Below are positions 8,217-16,646 of a DNA stretch of 49,140 nucleotides, one piece after another. The translations under genes and the position numbers were made by a program. Origin of the DNA: Acidimicrobiaceae bacterium. Lineage in GTDB: Bacteria; Actinomycetota; Acidimicrobiia; Acidimicrobiales; RAAP-2. Positions within the stretch are counted from its first letter, which is position 1. Every line of letters begins with the position of its first letter. Location: positions 1 through 49,140 of the forward strand of contig PLRK01000051.1 in assembly GCA_003163875.1 (NCBI GenBank), given 5' to 3'. The notes beneath the pieces are model-generated. The model was not told the origin of the DNA and did not search any database. It saw only the letters and a list, made by a program, of their open reading frames with translations.

Positions 8217-9539
8217 CTAGTTTGGTCGATGCTCCGTGAGGTCAGTTTCAACTGCGCGGGTCGTGTCGGCGTCCAATTCAGCCAGATCGGCGAACTGTGG
8301 CCAATGATCGACGCTGTCCAAAACTTCACGGACAGCCCGTCTATATCCCGATACTTCGTGACGCTCGCCGACGGCGTAGAGGTCGTTCAACGTGATGTTC
8401 TCGATCTTTCCATTCACGCGAAGATTATGGCGACTCGTCCATTTGCTTGCAGCGCGGTGGGTGTGCAGGATGTCAAAGGCCGGGGCGAGTCGCCAGTCGC
8501 CCTCGCGTGCCCGCAGAAACGCGAAATTCTTGGTGTGATCATCTCGATTGACGGCAGCTACGTTGAAGGCCATGCGCCGAAAAGCTTGTTGGAGGCTCTG
8601 GTCGTCAAGCTTCAATTGTTTGACCGCTCCAAGGTACTGGTCGTAACTGTGGGCGCCGACCTGGCGGGGATCAAGGTGGGCGAGGGCAGCGAGAGAGATT
8701 ACGTGGATTCGTTCACCGCCATTGTTGCGGTCGAAGCGACGGGTCATGAAGTGTCGGCGGGGACCTTCGGCGAGCAAACGGCATTCCGTCATGTCGATGC
8801 CGGCGGCGCGCGCCATCAAACTGTAGGCGTATTCGATGCGCCCGTACGGTGCGCTGTCGCCGAGGCCGCCGCCGTGTCCATCCATCCCCGTGCCGCTCAC
8901 GCCGTCGAGCTTGATGATCCAGTGCTCGAAGCCTTCGTCGAGTGGGGCCAATGCGGACGCGATCTGGTAGGTCGAAGGGTTAAAGGCAACGACCGCCTTC
9001 GCTCGAGCGCCACCGGCGCTCGAGCCAACTTGGATGAGTTGTTGGATCGCCGCGTGCGCGCCCGTCTCGCTGGCGAGCTCACCGCGAACGGTCAATCGAG
9101 CGGCGCGCACGAGATCGGCAAGGGAGAGCACGCTCGTTGCGTCCTTGGCGCGCGTGAGTGCGGGAGGACGAAACTCGAGCGCGCCCATTGCGCGATTGGC
9201 TGCGTAGGCCAGGCGGTCGAGGGGAGAGATACTCTCGACCCCAACGCCCTGTTCGGCCATCCAAGCATTCACGAGGGCATTACCGAAAGCGTCGGGCAGA
9301 CTGTCTGCGACGAGGGGGACCAGTCCAAGAAACGCGTCAGGGGCAAGATTGGGCCATTGGCTATTGTCGTATGGACGTTCGCGCAGTGGCATCTCGATCG
9401 GCGAGAGTTCGAATCCCGTCGTGACCCACGCTGGGTCGTAGGCGAATACTTGGCGCTGCGTCGCCGGGTCGGGTGCGACGGCGCCAACTCGCGCACCCCA
9501 CGCCCACACCTCAATGAGTCGGGCTTGTCGGTACGTCAC
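8217..9539 (-). CDS. hipA: HipA-type serine/threonine kinase toxin
   Basis: About 440 residues with a GTG start overlapping the antitoxin stop by 4 nt (GTGA). The HipA N-terminal couple region is followed by the glycine-rich loop GSSAGGARAK (about 172-181), the nucleotide-binding lysine in HWIIKLD (about 210), the catalytic loop NRDDHTKNFAFL (about 332-342) and the metal-binding Asp in PAFDILH (about 356). All kinase motifs look intact, so an active enzyme is expected. Characterised HipA proteins phosphorylate aminoacyl-tRNA synthetases or ribosome-associated targets and slow translation. The target here cannot be read. The 492-aa plus-strand ORF across it is a shadow. Confidence 0.9.
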   Translation of the reverse strand: MTYRQARLIEVWAWGARVGAVAPDPATQRQVFAYDPAWVTTGFELSPIEMPLRERPYDNSQWPNLAPDAFLGLVPLVADSLPDAFGNALVNAWMAEQGVGVESISPLDRLAYAANRAMGALEFRPPALTRAKDATSVLSLADLVRAARLTVRGELASETGAHAAIQQLIQVGSSAGGARAKAVVAFNPSTYQIASALAPLDEGFEHWIIKLDGVSGTGMDGHGGGLGDSAPYGRIEYAYSLMARAAGIDMTECRLLAEGPRRHFMTRRFDRNNGGERIHVISLAALAHLDPRQVGAHSYDQYLGAVKQLKLDDQSLQQAFRRMAFNVAAVNRDDHTKNFAFLRAREGDWRLAPAFDILHTHRAASKWTSRHNLRVNGKIENITLNDLYAVGERHEVSGYRRAVREVLDSVDHWPQFADLAELDADTTRAVETDLTEHRPN

Positions 9540-9850
9540 GATTCAATCTTGCTGTGGCGGACGCGTTGCGGTGCTCGAGATGGGGCCGGGCGCCGCTGGC
9601 CTATGAGATCGAGGGGATTGAACGAGTTCGACGCGGGTGCCAAGGACTCCAGCCATGCATCGTGACCCAGCGCGTGGATGACCCTCACCAGTGTTGCAAT
9701 CGAGGCTCGTCCTTTTTCTAGGTTCTTCAGCGCGCCGAGGGATACGTTGGCGTGTTCGGCTAGTTCGCTTTGGGTGAATCGTCGTTGAATGCGCAAGGAC
9801 CGTATGCTCTCGCCGAGAGAAATCGCTCGCTCTTCGTCATGATTGGCCAT
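9536..9850 (-). CDS. hipB: HipB-type antitoxin, XRE family
   Basis: About 104 residues, taking the ATG spaced 7 nt from GAGG rather than the GTG two codons earlier. Residues about 10-65 form a Cro/C1 helix-turn-helix: SIRSLRIQRRFTQSELAEHANVSLGALKNLEKGRASIATLVRVIHALG. A proline/arginine-rich tail of about 40 residues probably contacts HipA. It lies first in the operon, as usual for an autorepressing antitoxin, and a palindrome covering the promoter supports autoregulation. Confidence 0.9.
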   Translation of the reverse strand: MANHDEERAISLGESIRSLRIQRRFTQSELAEHANVSLGALKNLEKGRASIATLVRVIHALGHDAWLESLAPASNSFNPLDLIGQRRPAPSRAPQRVRHSKIES

Positions 9851-9861
9851 TTCCACACCTC

Positions 9862-9886
9862 AATAGTTATCTTAGTAACTATTATA
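9862..9886 (-). promoter_or_regulatory. hipBA promoter with HipB-type operator
   Basis: AATAGTTA-TCTTAG-TAACTATT (9862-9883) is a perfect 8-bp inverted repeat. On the minus strand a TATAAT hexamer (9886-9881) overlaps one arm, and transcription would begin about 25 nt before the hipB ATG. The repeat is well placed for HipB to block RNA polymerase. A good -35 hexamer is not obvious. Confidence 0.65.
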
Positions 9887-9990
9887 GTTCTATTGCACCA
9901 AAAGGTCTTCTTGTAAAGACTAGAAATCTATCTTTAAAAGTGAAAATGCACCTTCATTTTTACATTCATGACTTTTAGATACTGCATAGT

Positions 9991-10007
9991 GTCCTATTAA
10001 ATAGGAC
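9991..10007. promoter_or_regulatory. 17-bp perfect palindrome upstream of hipBA
   Basis: GTCCTATT-A-AATAGGAC is a perfect palindrome in the A/T-rich 170-bp gap between the carbohydrate operon end and hipB. It differs from the hipB operator. It may be a second operator or the hairpin of a terminator for the upstream operon, though no clear T-run follows. Confidence 0.4.
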
Positions 10008-10029
10008 GTCCGCAAGATGACAACAGGAA

Positions 10030-11103
10030 CTACGAGAGGTCTTTTGGATTCGAAGTACGTGGCGCCTTGATCGATTCGACGTCGAGAGTGCCCGCATGCA
10101 CAATTACTTCATTGAGCAGCGCAAGCGCTCCCTCAATGTTCGATTCTGCGCCAGAACTTGCGTTGAGACATCCTTTGTCAATGCCGTCGGCAACGCGCCC
10201 ATTCTCGACGTCGTACACGGGAGTGCCCGCAGAATTTCGTCCGTGGAACCACTCGCGAGCCAAGGAATGCAACTCATCGAACTTGAGATTCTTCGTCGTC
10301 GTGGCCAATTCCGACATCGTCAAGACCGACGTCGCAACGTCGTAGGGACTCGTCTGGGGCTGATCGAATCCCGAACGGATCACGCCATCAAAGACGGCCG
10401 ACGCGCTTCGCTCGGCGACGTCGAGAAAGTCGGGTCGCTCCAACACGACGCTCGCTCGCGAGAGCGCAAACTCTTGAAGGTGGCCCCACAAGTGAGGACG
10501 GCCAGTTTCGTCGGGCGAGTTCATGAGTACGTCACCGCTCCTGCATTCGGCAATCTCGTCGCACCACGTGGTGATCGTCGAGAAGTCGAGACGGGGATCT
10601 TGGCCGCGCAGGGCAATGGCCGTGAGCACGTGGAGCGCGCGCACGTCGGCGGGCACTTCAACGTCGTCGAGATGTGTCGCACCGCGTCGTAACGCGTCTT
10701 CAATTCGCTCGTCATCGAAGTAGGTGCGACCATTCGCCAAGGCGAGCATTGCTCTGGCGTGCCAGAAGTGACCACCAGCAACTGACGTTCTGGTGTCCGC
10801 GTTGATATCGCCATCCCAGTCCTTGATGAAATTGCACCAGCGACCATCGTCTCGTTGCATGGCGAGGATGAAATCTACGAGACCATCGCACCATTCCTTG
10901 GCCCACGCCAAACCGGTGCGGCTCCACAACGCACAGTAGAGTTGCAGTGCCCTCGCCGCGTCATCGACGCACGCGACTCCTTCGAAGCCGGCCTCTTGGG
11001 CGGTGATGAATTGGCCTTTGGCATCGGCGTAGACGGCAATCGCGATTGCGTTGGGTGACAGCGCCGGCACTGGTCTCGCCAATCGGGCGATTTGACGAAT
11101 CAA
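10030..11103 (-). CDS. Six-hairpin (alpha/alpha barrel) glycan-associated protein
   Basis: About 357 residues if it starts at the TTG that overlaps the GT4 stop as TTGA; the longer ORF start sits inside the GT4 gene. The sequence is a run of paired helices with aromatic/acidic motifs (GVACVDDAARALQLYCALW, DGRWCNFIKDWDGDINADTRTSVAGGHFWHARAML, DGIDKGCLNASSGAESNIEGALALL). This is characteristic of (alpha/alpha)6 barrels found beside GT4 and GH130 genes. No catalytic function is established for such members that I can name. Coupling to the glycosyltransferase suggests action on the same glycan. Confidence 0.65.
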   Translation of the reverse strand: MIRQIARLARPVPALSPNAIAIAVYADAKGQFITAQEAGFEGVACVDDAARALQLYCALWSRTGLAWAKEWCDGLVDFILAMQRDDGRWCNFIKDWDGDINADTRTSVAGGHFWHARAMLALANGRTYFDDERIEDALRRGATHLDDVEVPADVRALHVLTAIALRGQDPRLDFSTITTWCDEIAECRSGDVLMNSPDETGRPHLWGHLQEFALSRASVVLERPDFLDVAERSASAVFDGVIRSGFDQPQTSPYDVATSVLTMSELATTTKNLKFDELHSLAREWFHGRNSAGTPVYDVENGRVADGIDKGCLNASSGAESNIEGALALLNEVIVHAGTLDVESIKAPRTSNPKDLS

Positions 11104-12446
11104 GCGCCGGCACCACGCTGGGGGGAGTGGGTCACGAGCTTTCGACGATGCTCGGCCGATTGGACGTGCGCATTCGCCAGGTCGAGGAAGGCGCGAGCGG
11201 ACTTGGGCCACGTGGTTTCTCGCCCGTACACGTAGGTCGCGTGTTCGAGTCGACTCTTGAAGGCGTCATCGTCAAGGATCGAATTCGTGGCGTCGGCGAG
11301 TTGCTGGGCATCGCGGAAATCGACCAGAAGTCCACGACCTTCGCCGAGGGCTTCGATTGCGTGCAGGTAGCGCGTTGAGATAATGGCCTTTCCGGCGCTC
11401 AGGGCGTAGGACAAGGTGCCACTCGTGATCTGATTGGGATCGAGGTAGGGCGTGACGTAGACATCGCTCGCCAGCAAGAGTTCGATTATCTCTCGTAGCG
11501 TCATGTAGTTGTCGATGAAACTCACGTGCTCTTCAATGCCGAGGTGACGAATCAAGTCGCGAAGTTCATTGCGGTACGCCTCGCCTTGAACCCGTAGTAA
11601 GTCAGGGTGAGTCTGACCAGCAATGAGGTAGATCGAATCCGGATGGTCGCGCAGTACGTCGGGCATGGCAGCGATCATGTACTCGAGGCCTTTTCGCGGA
11701 TCGACAAGTCCGAAGGTGGAGATCAAGGTCCGGTCCTTCAAACCCATCTTGGCCTTGAAGGTATGGCGACCACTTGGGTCGATGACGGGTGTGCCGTGGG
11801 CGATGACGCGCACCGGCTTGTCAATGCCGTAAATGGTCTCGAGCAGCCACACGGCGGTGTGCGACATGACGACTACTTCATCGCTCGCTTGGGCGATCGA
11901 GCGAATTGCTTCACGCATGCTCTCCGAAGGTTCGGGAAGTACGGTATGCAACGTCGTGATCACTGGTTTTTTCAGCTCGACGAGGAACGACCAGAGATAG
12001 TCGTGGTAGACGCTGTGGGTCGAGCCATCCTTCGTGGTCTCTTCACTCCAAATGCCGTAGAGACCGAATTCGTGTTGGACGATGACGATATCGACATTGG
12101 ACTCATTGATGTCCCGAGCAGCCTGGCGAAAGCTGTTTTCGCGATCTTGGCGGATACGCCAGCGGACATTGGATTTGTACGCGCGAAGGGCACTGGGTTC
12201 GTCAATGGCGGCGACGTAACAGATGACTTTTGGATCGACATCTTCGATGGCTCCCATCAAATCGGCACTGAACGTGGCGATGCCACATCGGCGGGGTGGA
12301 GCCGTGGAGAGGAAGGCTATTCGTATTGCTCCAACATATCGTCGAAGTAACCGCGCCGTTTCAGTGTTTCCTGGCCCTTTTTTCCTTTGGAGTTGAGGTT
12401 CAATGGCGTGCCTCCTGGTTCGTCGTACGCGAGAGCCTTCGATCAT
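11100..12446 (-). CDS. GT4-family glycosyltransferase (GT-B fold)
   Basis: The recognisable protein begins at IRIAFLSTAPPRRCGIATFSADL, the expected N-terminus of this GT4 subgroup. The nucleotide-sugar domain contains AHGTPVIDP, LISTFGLVDPRKGLEYMIAAMPDVL, YLIAGQTHPDL and the donor-binding DVYVTPYLDPNQITSGTLSYALSAGKAIIST. The start is unresolved: where ATG is expected the codon is ATA. Upstream options are ATG 12446 (listed, weak site), an ATT at 12404 behind a strong AGGAGG, or the far GTG of the track. It probably makes or extends a cell glycan together with the six-hairpin protein and the divergent GH130 enzyme. Confidence 0.8.
   Translation of the reverse strand: MIEGSRVRRTRRHAIEPQLQRKKGPGNTETARLLRRYVGAIRIAFLSTAPPRRCGIATFSADLMGAIEDVDPKVICYVAAIDEPSALRAYKSNVRWRIRQDRENSFRQAARDINESNVDIVIVQHEFGLYGIWSEETTKDGSTHSVYHDYLWSFLVELKKPVITTLHTVLPEPSESMREAIRSIAQASDEVVVMSHTAVWLLETIYGIDKPVRVIAHGTPVIDPSGRHTFKAKMGLKDRTLISTFGLVDPRKGLEYMIAAMPDVLRDHPDSIYLIAGQTHPDLLRVQGEAYRNELRDLIRHLGIEEHVSFIDNYMTLREIIELLLASDVYVTPYLDPNQITSGTLSYALSAGKAIISTRYLHAIEALGEGRGLLVDFRDAQQLADATNSILDDDAFKSRLEHATYVYGRETTWPKSARAFLDLANAHVQSAEHRRKLVTHSPQRGAGA
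12317..12403 (-). CDS. Possible 28-codon ORF overlapping the GT4 start
   Basis: AGGAGG followed 7 nt later by TTG opens a 28-residue frame (KKGQETLKRRGYFDDMLEQYE at its end) that stops inside the presumed GT4 5' region. Its charged, helical composition looks more coded than the overlapping GT4-frame extension. Its TAG overlaps an in-frame ATA of the GT4 gene. It could be a short coupled leader. Speculative and unsupported by homology. Confidence 0.3.
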   Translation of the reverse strand: MNLNSKGKKGQETLKRRGYFDDMLEQYE

Positions 12447-12709
12447 GACTCTCGGCTCAGCATCACCCTCGACGTGCTCGCTCCGTAGTGGGATGACCAT
12501 TCATTGGGTTGCTGGTGACGCGGGGCACGATTCTCGGCCGAGTGACACGGAGTACGTCGAGAAGGGCGTTAGAGTTTCACGGATGCGGGGCATCAACAGG
12601 AGAACAATGACGCTACGTCGCGTCCCGACGCCACGTTGCGCCACTCGCATCACAAAAGAAATGACGCGGTGACCCGTTGGCACTAATCGACACAACTGAC
12701 AAGGATGGC

Positions 12710-13822
12710 ATGAATCCCTTCGTACTGAAACCGCTGCCGCTGCTCATTGAAGCCGACATCAACGATCCGTTCGAGATCGAGGGGATCCTCAATCCGGCGG
12801 CGGCCCGGGGTCCCGACGGGGAGCTCTACCTCTTTCCGCGAATCGTTGGCAAGGGCAATTACAGCCGAATCGGGATCATGCGAGTGATTTTTGACGACGC
12901 GGGCGAACCGGTGGGTGTCGAGCGAATGGGTATTGCATTGGAGCCTGAAGCCCCGTACGAATTGCGTGGTGAAGGGATGGGCGGATGTGAGGATCCTCGC
13001 ATCACGTACGTTGAGCCAATCGATTTGTATGTCATGACCTACACGGCATTTTCGATGCAAGGCCCTCGTATCGCCATTGCCGCCTCGCGCGACCTGCTGC
13101 ATTGGGATCGATTGGGGTTGGCCAAGTTCGCACCGGTCGGTGCAATCACCTTCGACAATGTTGACAACAAGGATGCGGTGATGTTCCCGCGTCCAGTGCC
13201 CGGTCCGACCGGAGACCTCGAACTCGCGTTGCTGCATCGTCCCTACTTCTCCGGTGTGGAACACGAGGAGACTCTGCGCCTAGGTCAGGAACGAAAGCTC
13301 GACCTCAGTCGCGAGTCCATCTGGTTATCCTTCAGCCCCTTGCAACTTGGCGACGATCGTGAGGAGTTAACCCGCTTCGCGACACATATCCCATTAGTGA
13401 CGCCAGAGGCACCCTGGGAAAATCTCAAGATTGGCTCCGGCACACCACCGGTACTGACGCCCGAAGGCTGGCTCATCATCTATCACGGTGTGAGTAGCGA
13501 ATTCGATCCCGATGCCGGGAAGGAACGACTCACCTATTCGGCCGGTATCACAATCCTCGCCGAGGAGAACCCTCAAGACGTGGTGTTTCGAACCCAGCAT
13601 CCGATATTGACGCCCGTCCCGACGCCCGGACCACGAGGAACGAGTGCTGACGTAGTGTTCCCCACGGGAATCGACCGTCGCGACGACATCGGACAGCCGG
13701 ACCGTTTTGACGTGTACTTCGGCATCAACGACTTTCGCATCGGCGTCGCGCGTCTTGATTTCCCGACCGACGTCGGGCTATCGACAACAGTTGGAGCGAC
13801 CAGTGTCGTTACGACTCTTTGA
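12710..13822 (+). CDS. GH130-family glycoside phosphorylase/hydrolase
   Basis: About 370 residues from the ATG behind AAGGATGGC; the upstream TTG in the track lacks a binding site. It is a five-bladed propeller with family motifs NPAAARGPDGELYLFPRI, GMGGCEDPRITYVE, TFDNVDNKDAVMFPRPV, IWLSFS, IGSGTPPVLTPEGWLIIYHGV and SAGITILAEENP. GH130 enzymes act on beta-mannosides, most often by phosphorolysis, and some are hydrolases. Which applies here cannot be told. It diverges from the GT4 operon and likely belongs to one mannoside metabolism module. Confidence 0.85.
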   Translation: MNPFVLKPLPLLIEADINDPFEIEGILNPAAARGPDGELYLFPRIVGKGNYSRIGIMRVIFDDAGEPVGVERMGIALEPEAPYELRGEGMGGCEDPRITYVEPIDLYVMTYTAFSMQGPRIAIAASRDLLHWDRLGLAKFAPVGAITFDNVDNKDAVMFPRPVPGPTGDLELALLHRPYFSGVEHEETLRLGQERKLDLSRESIWLSFSPLQLGDDREELTRFATHIPLVTPEAPWENLKIGSGTPPVLTPEGWLIIYHGVSSEFDPDAGKERLTYSAGITILAEENPQDVVFRTQHPILTPVPTPGPRGTSADVVFPTGIDRRDDIGQPDRFDVYFGINDFRIGVARLDFPTDVGLSTTVGATSVVTTL

Positions 13823-13860
13823 CGCCAGATCAGGACGAGAACTGAGAGGTGAGGCGTCGT

Positions 13861-14250
13861 TTAGCCGACGAACTTCTTCACGTCGGCAATGAGCTTGTTC
13901 TCTACCTCAAGGCTCCACGCCGAATCAGCGATGTCGACGACGAGGAAGAGATCCGAGAGCAGCAACGTCTCGATGGCAGCGACGCCAAGGTGCTGCAACC
14001 ATTTTCCAACGCCGAAGTGAACGTTGAAATCCGCGGGCGTACCGGTGATCGTGATGGTGAACGCACGGTCGGCGTCGACAACCTCACGCAAGAATCCAGA
14101 CTTTTTCGCTTGAATGACCGTACCCTTGTCGCTTGTTGGTGACGTTTGGACGGTAAAGCCGTCGTCGGTGAGGTACTTTTGAATGTGAGCCTGCAGGGCA
14201 CTGAGGTCAGTGCCTTTTCCTTGAAAATGTTCATCTTTGTCGCCGAGCAT
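13861..14250 (-). CDS. Conserved protein of unknown function
   Basis: About 129 residues from the ATG preceded by AGGAGGGCTCA. No signal peptide. Its middle, GTVIQAKKSGFLREVVDADRAFTITITGTPADFNVHFGVGKWLQHL, is strand-rich and soluble. The C-terminal GVAAIETLLLSDLFLVVDIADSAWSLEVENKL is hydrophobic and could pack on or sit in a membrane. I do not recognise a named family. A GCCGACG...CGTCGGC inverted repeat at 13864-13887 overlaps its 3' end, facing the convergent GH130 gene, and may help terminate transcription. Confidence 0.6.
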   Translation of the reverse strand: MLGDKDEHFQGKGTDLSALQAHIQKYLTDDGFTVQTSPTSDKGTVIQAKKSGFLREVVDADRAFTITITGTPADFNVHFGVGKWLQHLGVAAIETLLLSDLFLVVDIADSAWSLEVENKLIADVKKFVG

Positions 14251-14395
14251 TGAGCCCTCCTGAATGGTGTAAATGATCAATCGATCTCAATCCTAGTGAG
14301 CGGTCGGTAACTTTCATCGAAGAATTTCGACTACTGCCCGACGCAACGAGGTACCCGAGTGACCCAAGCGTGAACATCGAGGGAACAACCATAGG

Positions 14396-14839
14396 ATGCA
14401 ACCTATGGCGAGATACCAGACAGAGATCGAGTCCACGTTCACGGCTGGTGCCGCGTTTCACTACATGGCGGAATTTCAAAATGTCGAGCATTGGGATCCA
14501 GGCGTGAGGACTGCGGAGAAATTGTCCGATGAACCAGCGCGTCTCGGTACTGAATTTCGCGTGCTCACCGTGACGAATGGGCGAGAGATTCCTATCGTTT
14601 ATCGAATTAGTGAATTCGACGAAGGTTCACGTGTGGTGTTGAGGGGCGAGACGTCACGTCTCATCTCACAAGATGAGATCACCGTTCGCGCGAACGGTGA
14701 TGAATCCGTCGTCACGTACATCGCGAATCTCAAACTGCGTGGACCTCTTGCAATCCTCAACCCCTTCTTGGGATCTACCTTGAAGAAAATCGGGGACCGC
14801 GCGCGCGACCAGCTTCGAAAGTCCTTGAATCCTTCCTAG
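14396..14839 (+). CDS. SRPBCC family protein (polyketide cyclase-like)
   Basis: About 147 residues, or 144 from the second ATG. One helix-grip domain: strand and helix YQTEIESTFTAGAAFHYMAEFQNVEHWDPGV, then YRISEFDEGSRVVLRGET, TYIANLKLRGPLAILNPFLGSTLKKIGDRARDQLRKSL. The W-D-P-G turn and long C-terminal amphipathic helix fit the polyketide_cyc2 group. Ligand unknown. Its 3' end overlaps the YoaK gene convergently by 4 nt. Confidence 0.8.
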   Translation: MQPMARYQTEIESTFTAGAAFHYMAEFQNVEHWDPGVRTAEKLSDEPARLGTEFRVLTVTNGREIPIVYRISEFDEGSRVVLRGETSRLISQDEITVRANGDESVVTYIANLKLRGPLAILNPFLGSTLKKIGDRARDQLRKSLNPS

Positions 14840-15567
14840 GGCGCCGACCACTCTGCACTCGTGCGACTCGCTCGCGAGGTAAATACCACGACTGCGAGAA
14901 TGCCAACGACGGCGAGCAATAACGGCCAGTAGATCTGTGCGTGCAGAACAAGGATTGCTCCGGCGAGCCCGCCAATGAACATGCCCAGAATTGAGACTGC
15001 GCGGCGCACGTTGGTAATGGACAACTGCTTGACGTGACCTAGGTCGGCGACCATCCCGGTAATCGTGAGGGTCAAGACGGTCGTCGTGAGATCGGGTATC
15101 GCGAGCTTGCGAGCGGTCGCGTTTTGGAGCCCCATCGCGATCCCCATCATGCCAATGAGTGCGAAGCGGTATCCTCCCGTCGACGGATTCGCGGTTTGGG
15201 TCGCCAGGATGAAGGCAATGGCGAGGAACACGCTTTGAATTGAGGCGGCAGTGACGAGTAGCGAACCACGGTGCGTGGAGCGGTAGACGAAGAGTCGTCC
15301 ACCGATCGCCGCGCCCACGACAAAGGCCCCGAGCGCGGCGAGTGAGGCACTGATGGAAAATCCGGGAGCGCCCGCCAAGGCGAAACCAAGAAAGACAATG
15401 TTGCCTGTCATATTGGCGACAAAGACGTGACCCAGGACGAGATAGCTGAACGCATCGACGAGGCCGGTGACGACGGTCATGAGCACCATCATTGAGGGCA
15501 GTAGACCGTGGCGACGATTGCGATGTGGTACGAACGTATCGGCGACGTCAGCGAAGATGCGTGGCAT
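14836..15567 (-). CDS. YoaK-family (DUF1275) membrane protein
   Basis: About 243 residues, start ATG after AGGAGACCAT. It has six or seven membrane segments, with the family hallmark VTGLVDAFSYLVLGHVFVANMTGNIVFLG near the N-terminus and the conserved GLQNATARKLAIPDLTTTVLTLTITGM in the second half. DUF1275 proteins are inner-membrane proteins of unknown function. It follows the ABC importer operon 60 bp downstream on the same strand and may be co-transcribed. Confidence 0.85.
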   Translation of the reverse strand: MPRIFADVADTFVPHRNRRHGLLPSMMVLMTVVTGLVDAFSYLVLGHVFVANMTGNIVFLGFALAGAPGFSISASLAALGAFVVGAAIGGRLFVYRSTHRGSLLVTAASIQSVFLAIAFILATQTANPSTGGYRFALIGMMGIAMGLQNATARKLAIPDLTTTVLTLTITGMVADLGHVKQLSITNVRRAVSILGMFIGGLAGAILVLHAQIYWPLLLAVVGILAVVVFTSRASRTSAEWSAP

Positions 15568-15626
15568 ATGGTCTCCTCATCATGTCGTCGTTGTCAAGAA
15601 TTCGATGAAACGGAGTCGTCGAGATG

Positions 15627-16646
15627 TCATCCCTCGTCCACGTGCAACTCATAGCGAAGGGGTACGAGGGATCGCCGGTGTCGAGGATCAATGGCACCCC
15701 AAATGCCGCGCGGCAACCAGAGCGTGACGATGATAGCGAACGCACCCAGGATGACCAGATACCACACGCCGTAGTTGTCAAGGGTCTGTTCAAGAATGAA
15801 AAAGATCACCGCTCCGATGATGGGGCCCTCGAAGGAACCAATGCCGCCGACCAGCACCATGAAGATCATGAATGCCGAGTATTGGATGGCAAAGGATGAG
15901 TTGGGCTGGACCTCCAGGTTCGAGATAATGAGCAGCGCGCCAGCGCCGCCGCAAATGGCCGCCGAAAGAATGAAGATGAATCGCTTCGTGCGAACGACGC
16001 TTACCCCAGTGGCGGCGGCGGAGTGTTCATCGTCGCGCACCGCAACGAGCGCCATACCAATTCGACTTCGAAGTAGAAAGCCTGTGACGCCCAGCGCCAG
16101 CACACAGAGCGCGAGGGCGAACCAGTAGGTGATGTCGTCACGGGTGATGGGACTTAGATTGTTGAGGTCATTCAACGACGCTCCGGCTCCACCACCAAGA
16201 TTCGACTGTTGACCAATGACCAATTGGAAGACCTGGGCGATGACCCAGGTGCCAATCGCGAAGTACCCACCTCGTAGTCGAAAAGCGAGAAACGAGACGG
16301 GAATGCTGACGAGACCCGAAAGGACGATGGCAATCGGAACTCCGTACCAGGCCAACACCCCGTGCAGCGATAGGTCAAGGACCGCGTAGGACGCGAAACC
16401 AATGAACGCCTGTTGGCCAATACTGATCATTCCTCCATAACCCGCGACGAGATTCCAACCGACCGCCATGATGAGAAGGATGAAAAATTGGGTGAGGTCA
16501 TTGGTGGTCGCGTCACCAGTGATGGCGGGTGCAAACGCGAGTAGCACCGCGACCACGATCACCGTACCGAGACCGAGTCGCGATCCTTTGGAACCTCGCG
16601 TGACGAGGGGCGCGACGTCGAGCGGTGAATTCGTGATCTCACTCAC
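15627..16646 (-). CDS. HAAT-type ABC importer permease (LivM-like)
   Basis: About 339 residues with a GTG start overlapping the previous stop (GTGA). Nine to ten hydrophobic segments and the signature AGYGGMISIGQQAFIGFASYAVLDLS followed by SFLAFRLRGGYFAIGTWVIAQVFQL and SRIGMALVAVRDDEHSAAATGV identify the LivM class. The C-terminal FEGPIIGAVIFFILEQTLDNYG is also typical. It pairs with the LivH-like subunit to form the channel. The substrate is set by the binding protein. Confidence 0.9.
   Translation of the reverse strand: MSEITNSPLDVAPLVTRGSKGSRLGLGTVIVVAVLLAFAPAITGDATTNDLTQFFILLIMAVGWNLVAGYGGMISIGQQAFIGFASYAVLDLSLHGVLAWYGVPIAIVLSGLVSIPVSFLAFRLRGGYFAIGTWVIAQVFQLVIGQQSNLGGGAGASLNDLNNLSPITRDDITYWFALALCVLALGVTGFLLRSRIGMALVAVRDDEHSAAATGVSVVRTKRFIFILSAAICGGAGALLIISNLEVQPNSSFAIQYSAFMIFMVLVGGIGSFEGPIIGAVIFFILEQTLDNYGVWYLVILGAFAIIVTLWLPRGIWGAIDPRHRRSLVPLRYELHVDEG

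Noticed and set aside
9405-9425. tRNA T-arm-like GAGTTCGAATCCCG
   Set aside because: Lies within hipA and no acceptor, D or anticodon arms can be drawn around it.
8187-9665. 492-aa plus-strand ORF, among the longest in the track
   Set aside because: Antisense of hipA; no domain, and hipA has every kinase motif intact.
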